Below, in pieces: positions 14,156 to 27,200 of a stretch of DNA of 64,000 bases. The position numbers were made by a program, and so were the translations under genes. The stretch's first letter is position 1. Each line of letters starts with the position of its first letter. The notes under the pieces were generated by a model. The model saw only the letters and a program-made list of their open reading frames with translations, was not told the DNA's origin and made no database searches. This DNA is from Anthopleura xanthogrammica (lineage: Eukaryota > Cnidaria > Anthozoa > Actiniaria > Actiniidae), in the NCBI GenBank assembly GCA_964019055.1, contig OZ025218.1, positions 4,305,059 through 4,369,058 on the forward strand, given 5' to 3'.

Positions 14156-15134
14156 TTCATTTTTATTCCCCATTCACTCGAAAACATTAGGGAAAAAAAA
14201 ACATTCCCAGGAAATGTGTGATATATTTTACATACATAAATCATCTGTGACTCAGTTAACACTAAATCATACATCAACTTAACATGAGCTCTATCGTCCG
14301 TATATCAAAGCACTCTTGCCAGACAGAAAAGCGCCACCGGAAAAACCTTCGCTGACAGATTATCTAAGGACTTTGATCCATATTGCTGAATCCGTATGTC
14401 ACTTACTTCAATATCAGTAGTTGTCTAAAAGTCTAGATTAGCTAACACGGTGCAACACTTTTCAATATTACTAGACAGTATACTAAATATACTCAGATGG
14501 ATTCAAGATACAGACCGTTATTCTAATTTCTGTTGCTAGAGTTCTTGGTTTTATTCCTGACGCCGCTCATACGTTTGCAATTTTATTTCATAATTCACGT
14601 CGTTGTATTTTCACATTCCTTTAATTACAAATATTAATTAAGGATGCTCGGAAAAGATCACCTTTATCGCGCCCTAGAAGGATAAAGACGCTGTTGATGT
14701 CATTTGAAAGTTGCAGTAGCGATAGCCACGGTTCACAAACACTTGCGTTAGGTACCTTTGTCATTATACAAAAGAGCCCTTTGTTTTCGTAGCCAATAGT
14801 AGTTTTAATTCAATAGAGTTTGTTAAAGTATAAACTAACATCCTTCAAAGTATACTGGATGAATAGTGAATTGAAGCATAGGCATTATTGATCAAGTTTT
14901 TTTTAGGCAGTCGCGCTATTCTTTCTAAAGAATAGTTACCTTGTTTTCATGCTATTGATATCAATTATGATGGATTATTTGCAAGGACTGTGCTAAGGAT
15001 ACACGGTCATCATTCGGGTCTCCGATGTACCATTATTTGAGGCAATCGTTAGGCCATGGGCTCAGTCATTACATCAAACATCATTATTTCTCCTTATCAA
15101 GAACATCATCGTCGCCTCCTCACAAATGTATTCA
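14156..15134. other. No gene recognised
   Basis: Unique AT-rich sequence without recognisable coding, RNA or repeat structure. Confidence 0.55.
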
Positions 15135-15262
15135 TCGTCTTCATCATCATCATCATCATCACCACCAACTAGTCCAGTCCCGGACTCCCTTTCTAACCGC
15201 TCCGACAGGCTGAGGTCGTAGAGGAAAGAGAGTCCAGTATTACTTGCATGCGCATGTGCAGA
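15135..15262 (-). repeat. Copy of a dispersed element next to (ATC)n, minus orientation
   Basis: A short (ATC)n run is followed by a roughly 90-bp segment whose inverse recurs at 15563. Shared words are AGTCCAGTATTACTTGCATG (plus strand here) and AGTCCAGTCCCGGACTCC. Two copies lie about 300 bp apart in opposite orientation, and both contact (ATC)n on the same strand. Confidence 0.8.
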
Positions 15263-15562
15263 ATGGGCCAATCAGATTAAAGTTCATTTTTAAAGAGCCT
15301 GCAATAAGTTGGGTCACAAATACATCCTTTCCAACTGTCAATCCGTAAATCGCCTGTAACTGTTCAAACTTCGGTATAAAACCATAGTTGGTTTTTCCAA
15401 GTGCATATTTCACTGAATCAATAAATTGCTTTCCGAAATGAGACTGCTATCGTGTATACACAAGTTAACCTTCATTCGCATCCGCCATTTTGATTATCAC
15501 ACAGGAATTGTAACCGCGCAATTACCATGTTTTTGTGGTGATCGCGTGGTTACTAGGCTGAC

Positions 15563-15715
15563 ATGTGCATGCAAGTAATACTGGACTCTCCTTCCTCCGC
15601 GAACTCAGCCTGTCGGGAGTCCGGGACTGGACTACACCACCACCACCATCATCATCAACAACATCATCACCAATATCATCATCATCAACAACATCGTCAT
15701 CATCATCATCATCAC

Positions 15716-15759
<44 letters not shown>

Positions 15760-15947
15760 CAATCATCATCATCATCATCATCACCACCATCATCATCACC
15801 AACATCATCATCATCATAATCATCATCATCATCGATCATCATCGATCACCATCATCATCACCATCATCATCATCAGCGATCACCATCATCATCACCAACA
15901 TCATCATCATCATAATCATCATCGTCATCATCGATCGCCATCATAAT
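15563..15947 (+). repeat. Dispersed element copy followed by a long (ATC)n array
   Basis: The element copy (15563-15635) inverts the one at 15135-15262 and runs directly into about 310 bp of CAT/CAC triplets with occasional variants. Frames here give polyhistidine or polyserine and are not called as genes. Confidence 0.9.
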
Positions 15948-16332
15948 TAACATCATTATTTTCATCCCTATTCAAAATTAGCACTATCCAAGGTGTCAAG
16001 GGTCTATCATTCGTAGCCGACATTGCATGTCACCTAAAGATAAGTGATTTTCTACTTCTTTCAAAGATGTAATCATAAGAAGTATAGGATAATGTTGCCC
16101 CGATCGTGATATGTGCATCAGTGGCCTGAAATGGGCTTCAATTACGTCCAATGTCAAACGGATTTACTGCTCCTGTTATTAAGATTCTTTACGTGACGCA
16201 TTTAGGGAGAATACCAGCTAAGTGAAAACCACTTTAAGATCAATTTACAATTGCTAGTGAAACTGTCTTTAATTGACAATACTTACTTTATACAGACATC
16301 ACGAAACCAAATATACCAAGGTATCAAATCAT
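15948..16332. other. No gene recognised
   Basis: Unique sequence between the (ATC)n array and the next pyrimidine tract; nothing supportable seen. Confidence 0.55.
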
Positions 16333-16670
16333 ACTTTCTTCTTTCTTTCTTTCGTTTCCTTGTTTTCTTTCTTTCTTTCTTCCTTCCTTTCTTTTTTTTT
16401 TTTTTTTTTTCTTTCTTTCTTTTTTGTTTTCTTTTTTCTTTTTTTTTTCATTTTCTTTTCTCTCTTTCTTTCTTTCTTTTTTTTCTTTCTTTCTTTCTTT
16501 TCAACTTTCTTTCTTTCTTTTTTCATTTTTTTCTTTCTTTCTTTCTTTTCAACTTTCTTTCTTTCTTTTTTCATTTTCTTTTCTCTCTTTCTTTCTTTTT
16601 TTTTTTTTACTTTCTTTCTTTCTTTCTTTCTTTCCTCCTTTCTTTCTTTCTTTCTCTTTCTTTATCCTTT
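16333..16670. repeat. Homopyrimidine (TTTC)n tract
   Basis: About 340 bp of T-rich TTTC repeats on the plus strand with a locally duplicated block (TTTCAACTTTC and TTTTTTCATTTT recur at about 16500-16520 and 16548-16575). Confidence 0.93.
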
Positions 16671-17054
16671 CATTAACCCAAGTGCACTTCATATATCACT
16701 ATTTCTTTGTTTTTCTTTCATTTTTTCATTCATATTTTTTTACCTTCCCTTTCCTCTACCTTGAATTGGTTTTTATTCCATTTTCACAACCTTTTGCTCT
16801 CCCCCTCTATCTTTTTCTACCTTTCACAGTCATCACACAAAAAATCATTTTTCCTTCCTTAATTTTCTTTACAATTTTCTTCGTTTACTTTAACCAAATA
16901 AATCAAAAACAGAAAGAAAAAGAAAAGGAAAAAAAATGCTACATGAAGGTCACCAATGAAAACTCATCAAACGTATAAATACAATTTAAACTTGATTTTA
17001 GAAATTAAAAAGGTTGACACAGTAATTACAAATACATTTGAAAGTAAAGGAAAG

Positions 17055-17235
17055 CGCGGGTGACGTAGCTGAGCGCTCACCTAACTTTCACACCAATGCG
17101 ACCCGGGTTTGAGTCCCACCACTGTGAGTAGAGTTGCTTGTTGGTTTTCTCTCCTGTGCTTCGAGGGTTTTTCTCCGGGTTCTCTGGATTTCTCCCTACA
17201 CAAAAAAATCTTCCAAATTCTAATTTGATCTCCAA
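17055..17235 (+). repeat. tRNA-derived SINE
   Basis: A-box-like TGACGTAGCTGAGCG at 17061-17075 and B-box-like GGGTTTGAGTCCC at 17105-17117, then a body with GGGTTTTTCTCCGGGTTCTC and TTCTCCCTACACAAA. A decayed relative of the body appears at about 62780-62840. Confidence 0.72.
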
Positions 17236-17744
17236 GGACTAGATGAAAATTACTTCGTGTAATTCTAGTAACCCTACCAAATTTGTAGTTTTTTAAATAA
17301 TAATTCAAAATTGCATAATTTCAATTCATATATGAGATATCCAAATTGAACAAAAATAAAACGGTTTCAAATGAATCGTATAATAGAATAGAAAAGGAGT
17401 CCTTGTCATAATTCAAAGCACGAAATACGACGAAATTCCGGAAGTGCAATCAATCAATACAAAGGATAAGAACTGCCTCATAATATTCAATATCCGCCTT
17501 GAAGGTAAATGTTCTAGATTAATAATGTTTGCTTTCAATAAAGTAAAACACATACAGCAACATGTCAGCTAATGTGATGGGGACATCAAGTTGAACGCCC
17601 TCGCTCCTCTTGCTTTCGAGCATTTTACACTAAAAGGATTAGGTTATTTAACAGTGAAGGATATCGATAGACTTAGACAAAACTACTAAACAAGTTGTTT
17701 GGAGTTATTTTTATTGAATGTATTATGATCCATTCTTCCATCTT

Positions 17745-18015
17745 TTCATCTTCCACTCATCTCTTTTTTTCTTCTTCTCTCTTCTCTTGTCTTTCTCTTT
17801 CATTCTTTTTTCTCTCTACCTTTCTTTTTTTCTTTTCTACTTTCTTTCGCTTCTTCATTTTGCATGTTATTTTAAGTGTTTTTCCTTTGCTTACTGTTTC
17901 TTTCTGCCTTTCTTCTTTCTCTCTTACTTACTCCCTAAATTTTTGCCTTCTTCTTCCTACAAATTTTATTATTTTCTATATCTTTCTCTCTCCTTTTATT
18001 TATTCATTCTTTAAA
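17745..18015. repeat. Pyrimidine-rich tract
   Basis: Degenerate TTTC/TTCT-rich sequence on the plus strand, less regular than the two earlier tracts. Confidence 0.8.
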
Positions 18016-21000
18016 TTTGAATTATTACCCGACTGCTAGAGCACACCAAAATAAACGTCCAACCTCATACAAAATAAACAAAAACAACCTCATCATCTCG
18101 AGGTTTATTTTCCTTTCAGCATAAAAAAAAAATTGTCCTGTCTTCTCTTTGATCAACAATACATTAACTTTATCAAGCTTAAAAAAAATTTCAAGTACTT
18201 TCATCGGAAGTACCAAATATAGATAGTTACTTAGAGTCGAAGAGATCAAGTTTAACTCTTGGCTTGGACTATGAATCATTCATATACAGAATAGACCCTA
18301 TTATATCACTGTTCAATCGCCTGGGTTATTCTTCAGATATTCAGTCAACGAACAAATAACCACCTTTTTGTTTCGCATTTTACTCTTCTTTAAGCTATTG
18401 TTGACAACAAGACAATATCTTAGAACGCGTAAAATACAGGAATATGGATGTTGTGGATACAGGCTAAAAATACCAAATAATATGTCAAAGCATTCAGGTA
18501 TGTTTGTTTTTTAGCTGTGTGAGAATATTGTGTATATCATTATTGCGAAATTGTGACTACTTTATTGAAAATCAAAGTGTGTCACAAAAAATATGGCAAA
18601 CATGAGTAAAAATAGTTTTATGGGAGTTTTTAAATGATACCTTGATCAGAAGAAAGGCTAATGTTATCGAAAACAATGAAGTGTGGCCAAGTGTTGGAGC
18701 GTTAAATTAAGAGTAGCCACGAGAAGGTTGGACTAAAACGTCTTATTCGTGTACTGTTTTCACCATTCTAACTGTATATAGTATATGATATAAGTATCTC
18801 ATATGATTTAGGAATATAAGAAATGGTAAATGTATAAGAATATTAAGTAATATAGATCTCTAAACTAAAACTTAAATTTTTCATACAATGCACTTTTGTT
18901 CAAATTTTTCAAATAGTTGTATTTTTTTATTTATTTCCAAAGATCATCGATCGTATCTTGTGTTTACAGCCTCTCTCTTCAATAGACCGATAAAAACTTT
19001 CTTTCTGGCCGGTTATTTCGCGAAATATTCAACCCTATATTTTATCTATCGGGATAAATCAATTCACAGCCATTCTCTTTGTTTACCTTTCCTTTCTTCG
19101 TTTTATTTATTTTTATTGATTTTTATTTTCGTTTCTTTGCTTTTCTTTTTTTTTTTTTTCTTTGTTGGATTTTTTCTTCTTTTTTCCCCCTTTTTACCGC
19201 TCTTTTTTTTCATTTTTGTCTTATGAACGTGTTAGATCCCTTTTTTCCGATAAAAAAAACTGAATCAAATTGTTGTCTTTCCGTCGATAAAAGAAATAAC
19301 ACATTGTTTTGTATTTTCGCGTGATTCTGAGAAAGAGCAGGAAAAAAGCTTTCATTCTTCGTCTTCAATAATTAGCAAAAAACTCACGGATTAACCAAAA
19401 ATGGCAGCGCTGTAAATGAAAAGATGCTCCAGAAAATAAGAAATATCGCCAACGTTAGACCAGACATGCATCAGTACATGTTTTACCTATAGTATGCCGC
19501 GGTTAACTCCGATTGATTTTTGTTTTTCTGTGATTATTGCTGAACGATTTATCTGTACTCGGGTACAGATCGATGCATTTTTTAACACCCGTTTAGTGGG
19601 AAAATAAATATAAAGCCATGGGAGGCAATACCAGACAACACCAGACAATGTGCAAGGCAGTTCCAGTCTAACAAGAGAAATAAAGCTGTGCAAAAGGCAA
19701 GGCAGGAGGACATTGAGCAAATAAACCATTTTTGTCTTGTTGACTTAGTCTAACAGATATGAGCAGACATGAAGGCGTGGAATACTGACACAATTGTAAT
19801 TTTTCAATAATATCAGTGATGCTAGATAAATTTGAATTCGATAGTGCGAAATTCTAATTAAAAGAAATCCAAAATCCTTTCACTTTGTTTGATGTTTATG
19901 TTTAGAAAAGCAACTGAATAAACATGAATTGAATTTTACTCATGCGAAGACAGAATGAAATGCCATATTTGTCTGGCTCTTTATCGGCTTTTTCTTGGGT
20001 CTTATGATTTATTATAAATTGCAGTCCAATTGAACTCTTTGCTAAGAATTTAAAACTAAATCTGTTTAATGGATAATTGAAAAAGAGCCGCCTACGAGAA
20101 CTAACCTTGCAAACTTTAGACTCGCATATAATGCAGTTCAGTTATAGTAAATCGTAACGAAGTATAATTTTTATTACTAATGACGATAAATTTCCCATGG
20201 TTGAACAAAACAGAACTCTCGTATTTGTATGGTTTTGTAAAGCTATAATGTAGGCTGAGCAGACACACGATAGCACATAGCTTTAATCCGCTTTAACCTG
20301 AAGATCTCTACCAATCTGATGGAATAATCGCAAGCCAGCCTAAAATCATAATGAAAATTGAATTCTAAAACCCTCTTGAAAAGCACTTCCTTGGTGTTTC
20401 AGATGGGATCTTATCTGTACGGACAAATAAGAAAATGACTGGCTCAGTTCATAAGTTTGTCTTAGTCGTTAAAATAACAAAATTGGCTTTTAAGAACATT
20501 GTTCATTTGTTCATTATCGTTAAGATTAATAAAATACACACAGATAAAAAGTAGTAGCTCCTTTGTGCGTGCTATCAAAGTATTTAAAAGATTTTTTGAT
20601 GCTCATATAATAGATCAAGGGATTGTAGATAGGAAGGGTGGAAGAGTGAGTGGGTTGAACTGGTTAATAAGTAATACTCTGAGGGGTGGGGTGGATGGAT
20701 GAAGAAAGGTGTGAAGGGGGGATGGATAGATGGACGGATTGATGGGTCGCTGGAAGGTGTCGTCTGGGGTGGGGTGGATGGATGAAGAAAGTTGACCCGA
20801 ACCCCTCAACTTGAAAATGTGAGATTAAGGGTTGGGGAGAGGGGTTGAGGTCATGCATTTAATTTGATGGACAATGGGGGGGGGGCGCAATTTCTTTTTA
20901 CAGCAACAGAGAGGGGTCAGAGTTTTTGTATGGGCACCTACAGGAATTCCACCGCCCCTCCCCGATAAAAAATGAACGGTCCCCAATGCATAAACCTTTA

Positions 21001-21205
21001 TGAAATATAGACGCAGCTCTCAAATTAAGAAATATTTCACTGTAACCATTCAACTATTCACTTCATGTAGAACAAATACTGAAAGTTTTGTATCAGGCAA
21101 TAGAGGTTCACTTTAAAATTAATTACAACTAAAATAAAAAATAGCAAAAATTAATTTTCCTTGTTTTTTTTTGTTTTTTTGTTTTTGTTTATTTGTTTGT
21201 TTTAG
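18016..21205. other. No coding exon recognised; upstream region of the GABBR2-like gene
   Basis: AT-rich. Holds a T-rich patch at about 19080-19215 and a G-rich direct duplication (GGGGTGGGGTGGATGGATGA at about 20683 and again near 20767). The 5' untranslated exon(s) and promoter of the downstream receptor should lie here or further left, because the ATG exon at 21206 begins at a splice acceptor, but I cannot place them. Confidence 0.5.
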
Positions 21206-21207
21206 AA

Positions 21208-24200
21208 ATGGAGATTGCTTGTCAATCTCCTTCCACCTTCCTCGCTCCTCTTCTGCTCCTCTTGGCTTACACTTTGATCAACACCTCACCTGTGGAAGGA
21301 TGCTGTCACAATGAGACAAATTTCATCGAACTCTGCTGCCAGAGAGGATTAGCTTTAAACAGCAGCTCATGCTGCAATTCCTCTGACTGTAAGAACCAAA
21401 GTACATCGTGTGTTCATCCCTTAAAACAACTTCATATTGGTGCATTCTTACGGTATGCTGATGAGGACAGGTTTGCACACAAGAAGGCGATGAAGATGGC
21501 AATGGAGATGATTAACAATAGCACCGATATTCTCCCTGGATATCAAATAGTACTTCACTTTGGCGATACACACTGGGTAAGTGTGAGTTTACATCATATT
21601 ACAGAAGGCTTTGTTTTAATTTCATTTCATTTGCCTTCATTTTCCCTCATTTCCCTTCATTCCCCTTCATTTCCCTTCATTTTCATTTCGTTTCATTTCG
21701 TTTCGTTTCATTTCGATTCATTTCGATTCATTTCGTTTCATTTCGTGTCATTTCGTTTCGTTTCGTTTCGTTTCATTTTGTTTCATTTCGATTTATTTCG
21801 TTTCATTTCATTTGCTTTTTCTTGCATCAAAGTACGGAAGCTCTGAGGGGACTTCAGACTTCAGACTTCACCACAGGTAGTCCTTTTTAGATTGTTAGTG
21901 ATTTTAAGGGAGATATAATTATTGGAGCCGTTTTTATTCTATTTGTCACCGAGATAGTGTGCTAACTAATAACATGCCCGGAAATAGAACAAAAAAAAAC
22001 CATTCCAATGACAGAGGATTCTGAAGTCTGAAGTCTGAAGTCTGAAGTCTGAAGTCTGAAGTCTGAAGTCTGAAGTCTGAAGTCTGAAGTCTGAAGTCTG
22101 AAGTCTGAAGTCTGAAGTCTGAAGTCTGAAGTCTGAAGTCTGAAGTCTGAAGTCTGAAGTCTGAAGTCTGAAGTCTGAAGTCTGAAGTCTGAAGTCTGAA
22201 GTCTGAAGTCTGAAGTCTGAAGTCTGAAGTCTGAAGTCTGAAGTCTGAAGTCTGAAGTCTGAAGTCTGAAGTCTGAAGTCTGAAGTCTGAAGTCTGAAGT
22301 CTGAAGTCTGAAGTCTGAAGTCTGAAGTCTGAAGTCTGAAGTCTGAAGTCTGAAGTCTGAAGTCTGAAGTCTGAAGTCTGAAGTCTGAAGTCTGAAGTCT
22401 GAAGTCTGAAGTCTGAAGTCTGAAGTCTGAAGTCTGAAGTCTGAAGTCTGAAGTCTGAAGTCTGAAGTCTGAAGTCTGAAGTCTGAAGTCTGAAGTCTGA
22501 AGTCTGAAGTCTGAAGTCTGAAGTCTGAAGTCTGAAGTCTGAAGTCTGAAGTCTGAAGTCTGAAGTCTGAAGTCTGAAGTCTGAAGTCTGAAGTCTGAAG
22601 TCTGAAGTCTGAAGTCTGAAGTCTGAAGTCTGAAGTCTGAAGTCTGAAGTCTGAAGTCTGAAGTCTGAAGTCTGAAGTCTGAAGTCTGAAGTCTGAAGTC
22701 TGAAGTCTGAAGTCTGAAGTCTGAAGTCTGAAGTCTGAAGTCTGAAGTCTGAAGTCTGAAGTCTGAAGTCTGAAGTCTGAAGTCTGAAGTCTGAAGTCTG
22801 AAGTCTGAAGTCTGAAGTCTGAAGTCTGAAGTCTGAAGTCTGAAGTCTGAAGTCTGAAGTCTGAAGTCTGAAGTCTGAAGTCTGAAGTCTGAAGTCTGAA
22901 GTCTGAAGTCTGAAGTCTGAAGTCTGAAGTCTGAAGTCTGAAGTCTGAAGTCTGAAGTCTGAAGTCTGAAGTCTGAAGTCTGAAGTCTGAAGTCTGAAGT
23001 CTGAAGTCTGAAGTCTGAAGTCTGAAGTCTGAAGTCTGAAGTCTGAAGTCTGAAGTCTGAAGTCTGAAGTCTGAAGTCTGAAGTCTGAAGTCTGAAGTCT
23101 GAAGTCTGAAGTCTGAAGTCTGAAGTCTGAAGTCTGAAGTCTGAAGTCTGAAGTCTGAAGTCTGAAGTCTGAAGTCTGAAGTCTGAAGTCTGAAGTCTGA
23201 AGTCCCCGCAGAGCTTCCGTATAAAAGAGTACAAAATATTTCTAACATTTTCTAGCTCGGTATTTTTTTCCCAGAAAAATTTGCTCGAAGAAACAAATCA
23301 CAACTTCTAATATATTTGCCAAGCAACATCTAATAATTTCTAGAAGATTTAAGGAGCGATATTATTTGGTAGAATTATTCTAGAAATTCTATAATACCCC
23401 ACTAAAATTTACATGTCCTTCCTCATGCACACAGGGCAGTGGAGCCAAAGCAATCAAGATATTATTCGATTGGATTCACAATCCTCCTACCAAGATGATG
23501 TTGATAGGACCTGCCACGACCGCCGCTCTTGAGCCTGTGGCTGAGTCAGTTAGTAGTTGGAACTTACTTGAGGTATATTTTGCACATTGCCTATGACTAG
23601 GCAATGCGGTCATGCGGTCGCGCCGGCACGGTTTCGATACTAGTTCTATAAAATCGGTACCGCGCGTGGGATTTGCGATTCCCAGGTACTCCGGTTTGAA
23701 CTCAAACTAGGTGGTTTCAGGATCTGTTCCATATGGGTGGGCAAACACCCCTATGATAGTTTTGTATACTAGTCCTCTTCACAATTCCCTGTGTTATCTT
23801 GAAAAGTAGCCGTGCCTTTGCATCGAAGCGAGGGAATAAAGTGCTTTTCAACCTTTCAAGATGGCACAGGGAACTGTGAAGGGGACTTTAGTATTTAGTT
23901 ATGATCTCCCCGAACTCTCATAATTTGCTGAGCTACTTCCAAACTAACAACTGTTGCTCATACAGGGTTCGATGCGACTTCGCGTATACTAGTCACATGG
24001 TCCATGCATTTTACCCAATCACAACGCTTCATTCATCGTTATTGGGCGACCCAGAACATGCTGTGGAGAAAATATCTCCATATCTAAGTTTCCTCGTAAC
24101 ACAGCCATCGCCAGTAACGGTTTATCAATTTTTACTTCAATAGATTACGTATGCTGCGATAGCACCCAAATTCGGTTCGAATATCGAGTACAGAAATGTA

Positions 24201-27200
24201 TTTCGGATGGTTCCGTCCACCAACTCGTACAACAAAGCTAAATTGGCGTTCATGAAGCACTTTAATTGGAAGAGAGTGGCCATTATTCACCAGTATGATG
24301 CAGAGATCTTTTCACCGGTAAGAACAAGCAGAAACTTCCAAAATTATTCTTACTTCAATTGACTAAGTCTTGGATATATGATCATTTTGTGATCCTTTTG
24401 GTCTCCGAGTCTTGGCGATAAATGAACAAACGAGTGGGTTAGGGCGAATCAAAAAGAGATTTTTCTGGTCCCAGTTGTTTGGTAGTTGTTTGGCAGCTTT
24501 CTCTTAATGAATTAGCCAATTAGAAAGCAGTTGGAAATGGAGTGCTTCATTTCCTGGCGGAGACAAAAAAGAAACTCGGCTAGCCTTGGGAACGAAAATG
24601 TTATTTGATTCATGTATGCCTTCTATAAAAAGCTTGAGTAGGTATACATTTCAGATCACCTATCCATGTACCAACTCATTGTCTTGGAAGCCCACTACGT
24701 TTTTTTTTTAACGTGGTGACGCGGTTCCAAGAAATAATTTTAAGCTCAACAAAAGTCGTGGAAACAATGCACCAGGTGGACTAGATTCTTTTTGCGGGTA
24801 GAACATTACCCTTAATTCGTAATCCATGCATTAAGTGCGGATTAGCCTTAATTGACGTCAGGTCCAAAGTCCATACGACGCCTCAGCAGATTTCTTGTGG
24901 GTATGGCAAACTCAGTTTTTTACATTTCGGGATAAGTTATCGAATGTCTGTCAGTAGACGTGGGTTCAAATCCCATTGTATCAGGATAAAGATTTCTACC
25001 CCTTTTTAACACCATTTTGCTTTGGAGTTCTTCATTGGATTCAAATACCCTTAACATTGATAATCTTCATAGAAAGAGTAATTGCTATTTCTTTTTCCTT
25101 AAATTCAGTATCATTAGTTAAGCGATATCGATCCGAAAATCGAACTGCGCTTTCCGCCCAATACTTCAGTTTCGCATTCGATGCAAACGCTGTTTTTGAA
25201 GACCACGGACTCATTTGTAAAGGCTTAGCCTCGTTTATGCTGCCTGAGAAAAGTTTACTGACAAGACTGAGCTTTTACTCCACTTGGTTTCTGAGCATTT
25301 TCCCCCTGTATTGCTATAATAATTTAAATTTTTGTGGTAAGGCGGCTGCTGTCCAACCAATAAAGGGGGATTTCCCGGTCTCCGCGCGACAAATAAGTGC
25401 CCAGCACCAACTCGTTTCAGTTTCTTTTCTAACATGGGTCAAAGAAATATGAAGCTAAAAGGATATCTTCGCCTCAAATACGTCCTTGTTCATATTGATA
25501 TTGATAATAAGCTGATTCTCCTGTCATAAACTTACCTCTAGTCTGTAAGGGAACTCCAGGAAATGTTAGAAAAGGAGAACATCAGTGCTATTGCCGTAGA
25601 AGGGTTTCAGTATACCACGACTTTTGATGTCAGCTACCAAGTCAAAAAGCTTAAGGTAGATTCTTCTTCTTTGATCATACTACTGTTGATGGTAATAGAC
25701 CATTTTCGAGATGTGCGAGCGCTTTCAAAAATATCGCAGGCGCGATCTCGAGGCATTTTCAATAGTCAAGAGTCAATAGCGCGCGTGATCTTGCCCGAAA
25801 ATGCCTCTTTCTCATGTCTGCGCCTGCGATATTTTAGAAAGCGCTCGCGCATCTCGAAAATGGTCTATTATATGGGTAATACATGTTGGTGATGATAACT
25901 ATGATGATTTTGACAATAACGATAGATATGCTTATCAGTTCTCATATATTTGCACTGTAGTGATACCGTATTACACACTGAATACTAACCAAATAATTTA
26001 ACTTTGTTTCTAAAAAATCCAAAAACGAAGAAAAATTTTGAAAGAAAAAAAAAACGTTTCAAGCGCGCGCTGGCTTCGTGGGTGAGCGTTTCGTCATTCT
26101 ATCTGTATGTCTTCGTATTTACCACGGCTCTCGACCAATCAGCGCGCGAATAATTTCACAATTATGGTAAAAATTTATATATCACTTTTGTATTGTAGTC
26201 TCTAGACGCTCGTATCATTATCGGGGAATTCTCAGATATCAGTGCTCCAAAGGTCTTCTGTGAGGTTAGTTGATTATTTGATCTTGTCTTCTTATTAAGT
26301 CTGGCGCTTGCCGGCGCATTCTTACATGCCTATTAGTATTAATTTGCAAGAATGAAGAAGTAGACAAAAAAAAACACCCTAGTGTGCGGTGCAGTGCGGT
26401 GCGTACATTGTGGTGAGGTACGTTGAGGTGCGGTGCGGTGCGTACATTGTGGTGGGGTGCGGTGCGGTGCGCGCATTGTGGTGGGGTGCTGTGCGGTGCG
26501 TACATTGTGGTGCGGTGCGGTGCGTACATTGTGGTGCGGTGCGGTCGGTGCGTACATTGTGGTGCGGTGCGGTGCGGTGCGGTCTGTCTTTGTCTTATTT
26601 ACTTCTTTACCGGATGTTTTAGGCTTACAAACTCAAGATGTATGGAGAGAACTACGCCTGGATTATGTTTGGTAGTAGTAATCCCAGTTTCATTGTTACA
26701 CTTATTAAAACAAAAAAGAGTAAAATCGACTGCACAGTAGAGGAAATCATAGAGTTCATGGAAGGAATGGTTGGCATGGGATTTTTTGGTCTTAGGCAGG
26801 ACAACGTTACCACTGTTTCAGGACTTGTAAGTAACGCTTTAAATAAATAGGATTTGGCAGTGATTCAAAAAGGGTGGCCCTTGCTCAACTGAGCTGTATT
26901 GGGAATATGATGCATAAAGTCTAGTCAAATCTAGTTTCTATTAAGTCTTAATAAGATTAGAACATACCACAAAATGTTTAGATGAGCTGACAAATGAAAG
27001 CGCTCATAAACTAAACCACCTTCAACGGTTTCTTTCATTTGATAGACGTCAAAGGAGTACTGGAACAAGCTCAGTTCAATACATGAAAGCCCAACCGTCG
27101 AATCGTCATTTTCATTCGATTGCGTATGGACCACCGCCATTGTTATGGACAGCGTGTTGAAGAAAGACAAGCTGCCTCCAGACAATTTTACATATAGTTC

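Noticed and set aside
15522..15946. Polyhistidine, polyserine and polyaspartate frames
   Set aside because: Products of the (ATC)n array on both strands.
21962..23248. Two 420-codon minus-strand frames with Asp-Phe-Arg-Leu-Gln-Thr-Ser repeats
   Set aside because: They are translations of the intronic heptamer array; all three frames of a stop-free 7-bp repeat are open and cycle through the same units.
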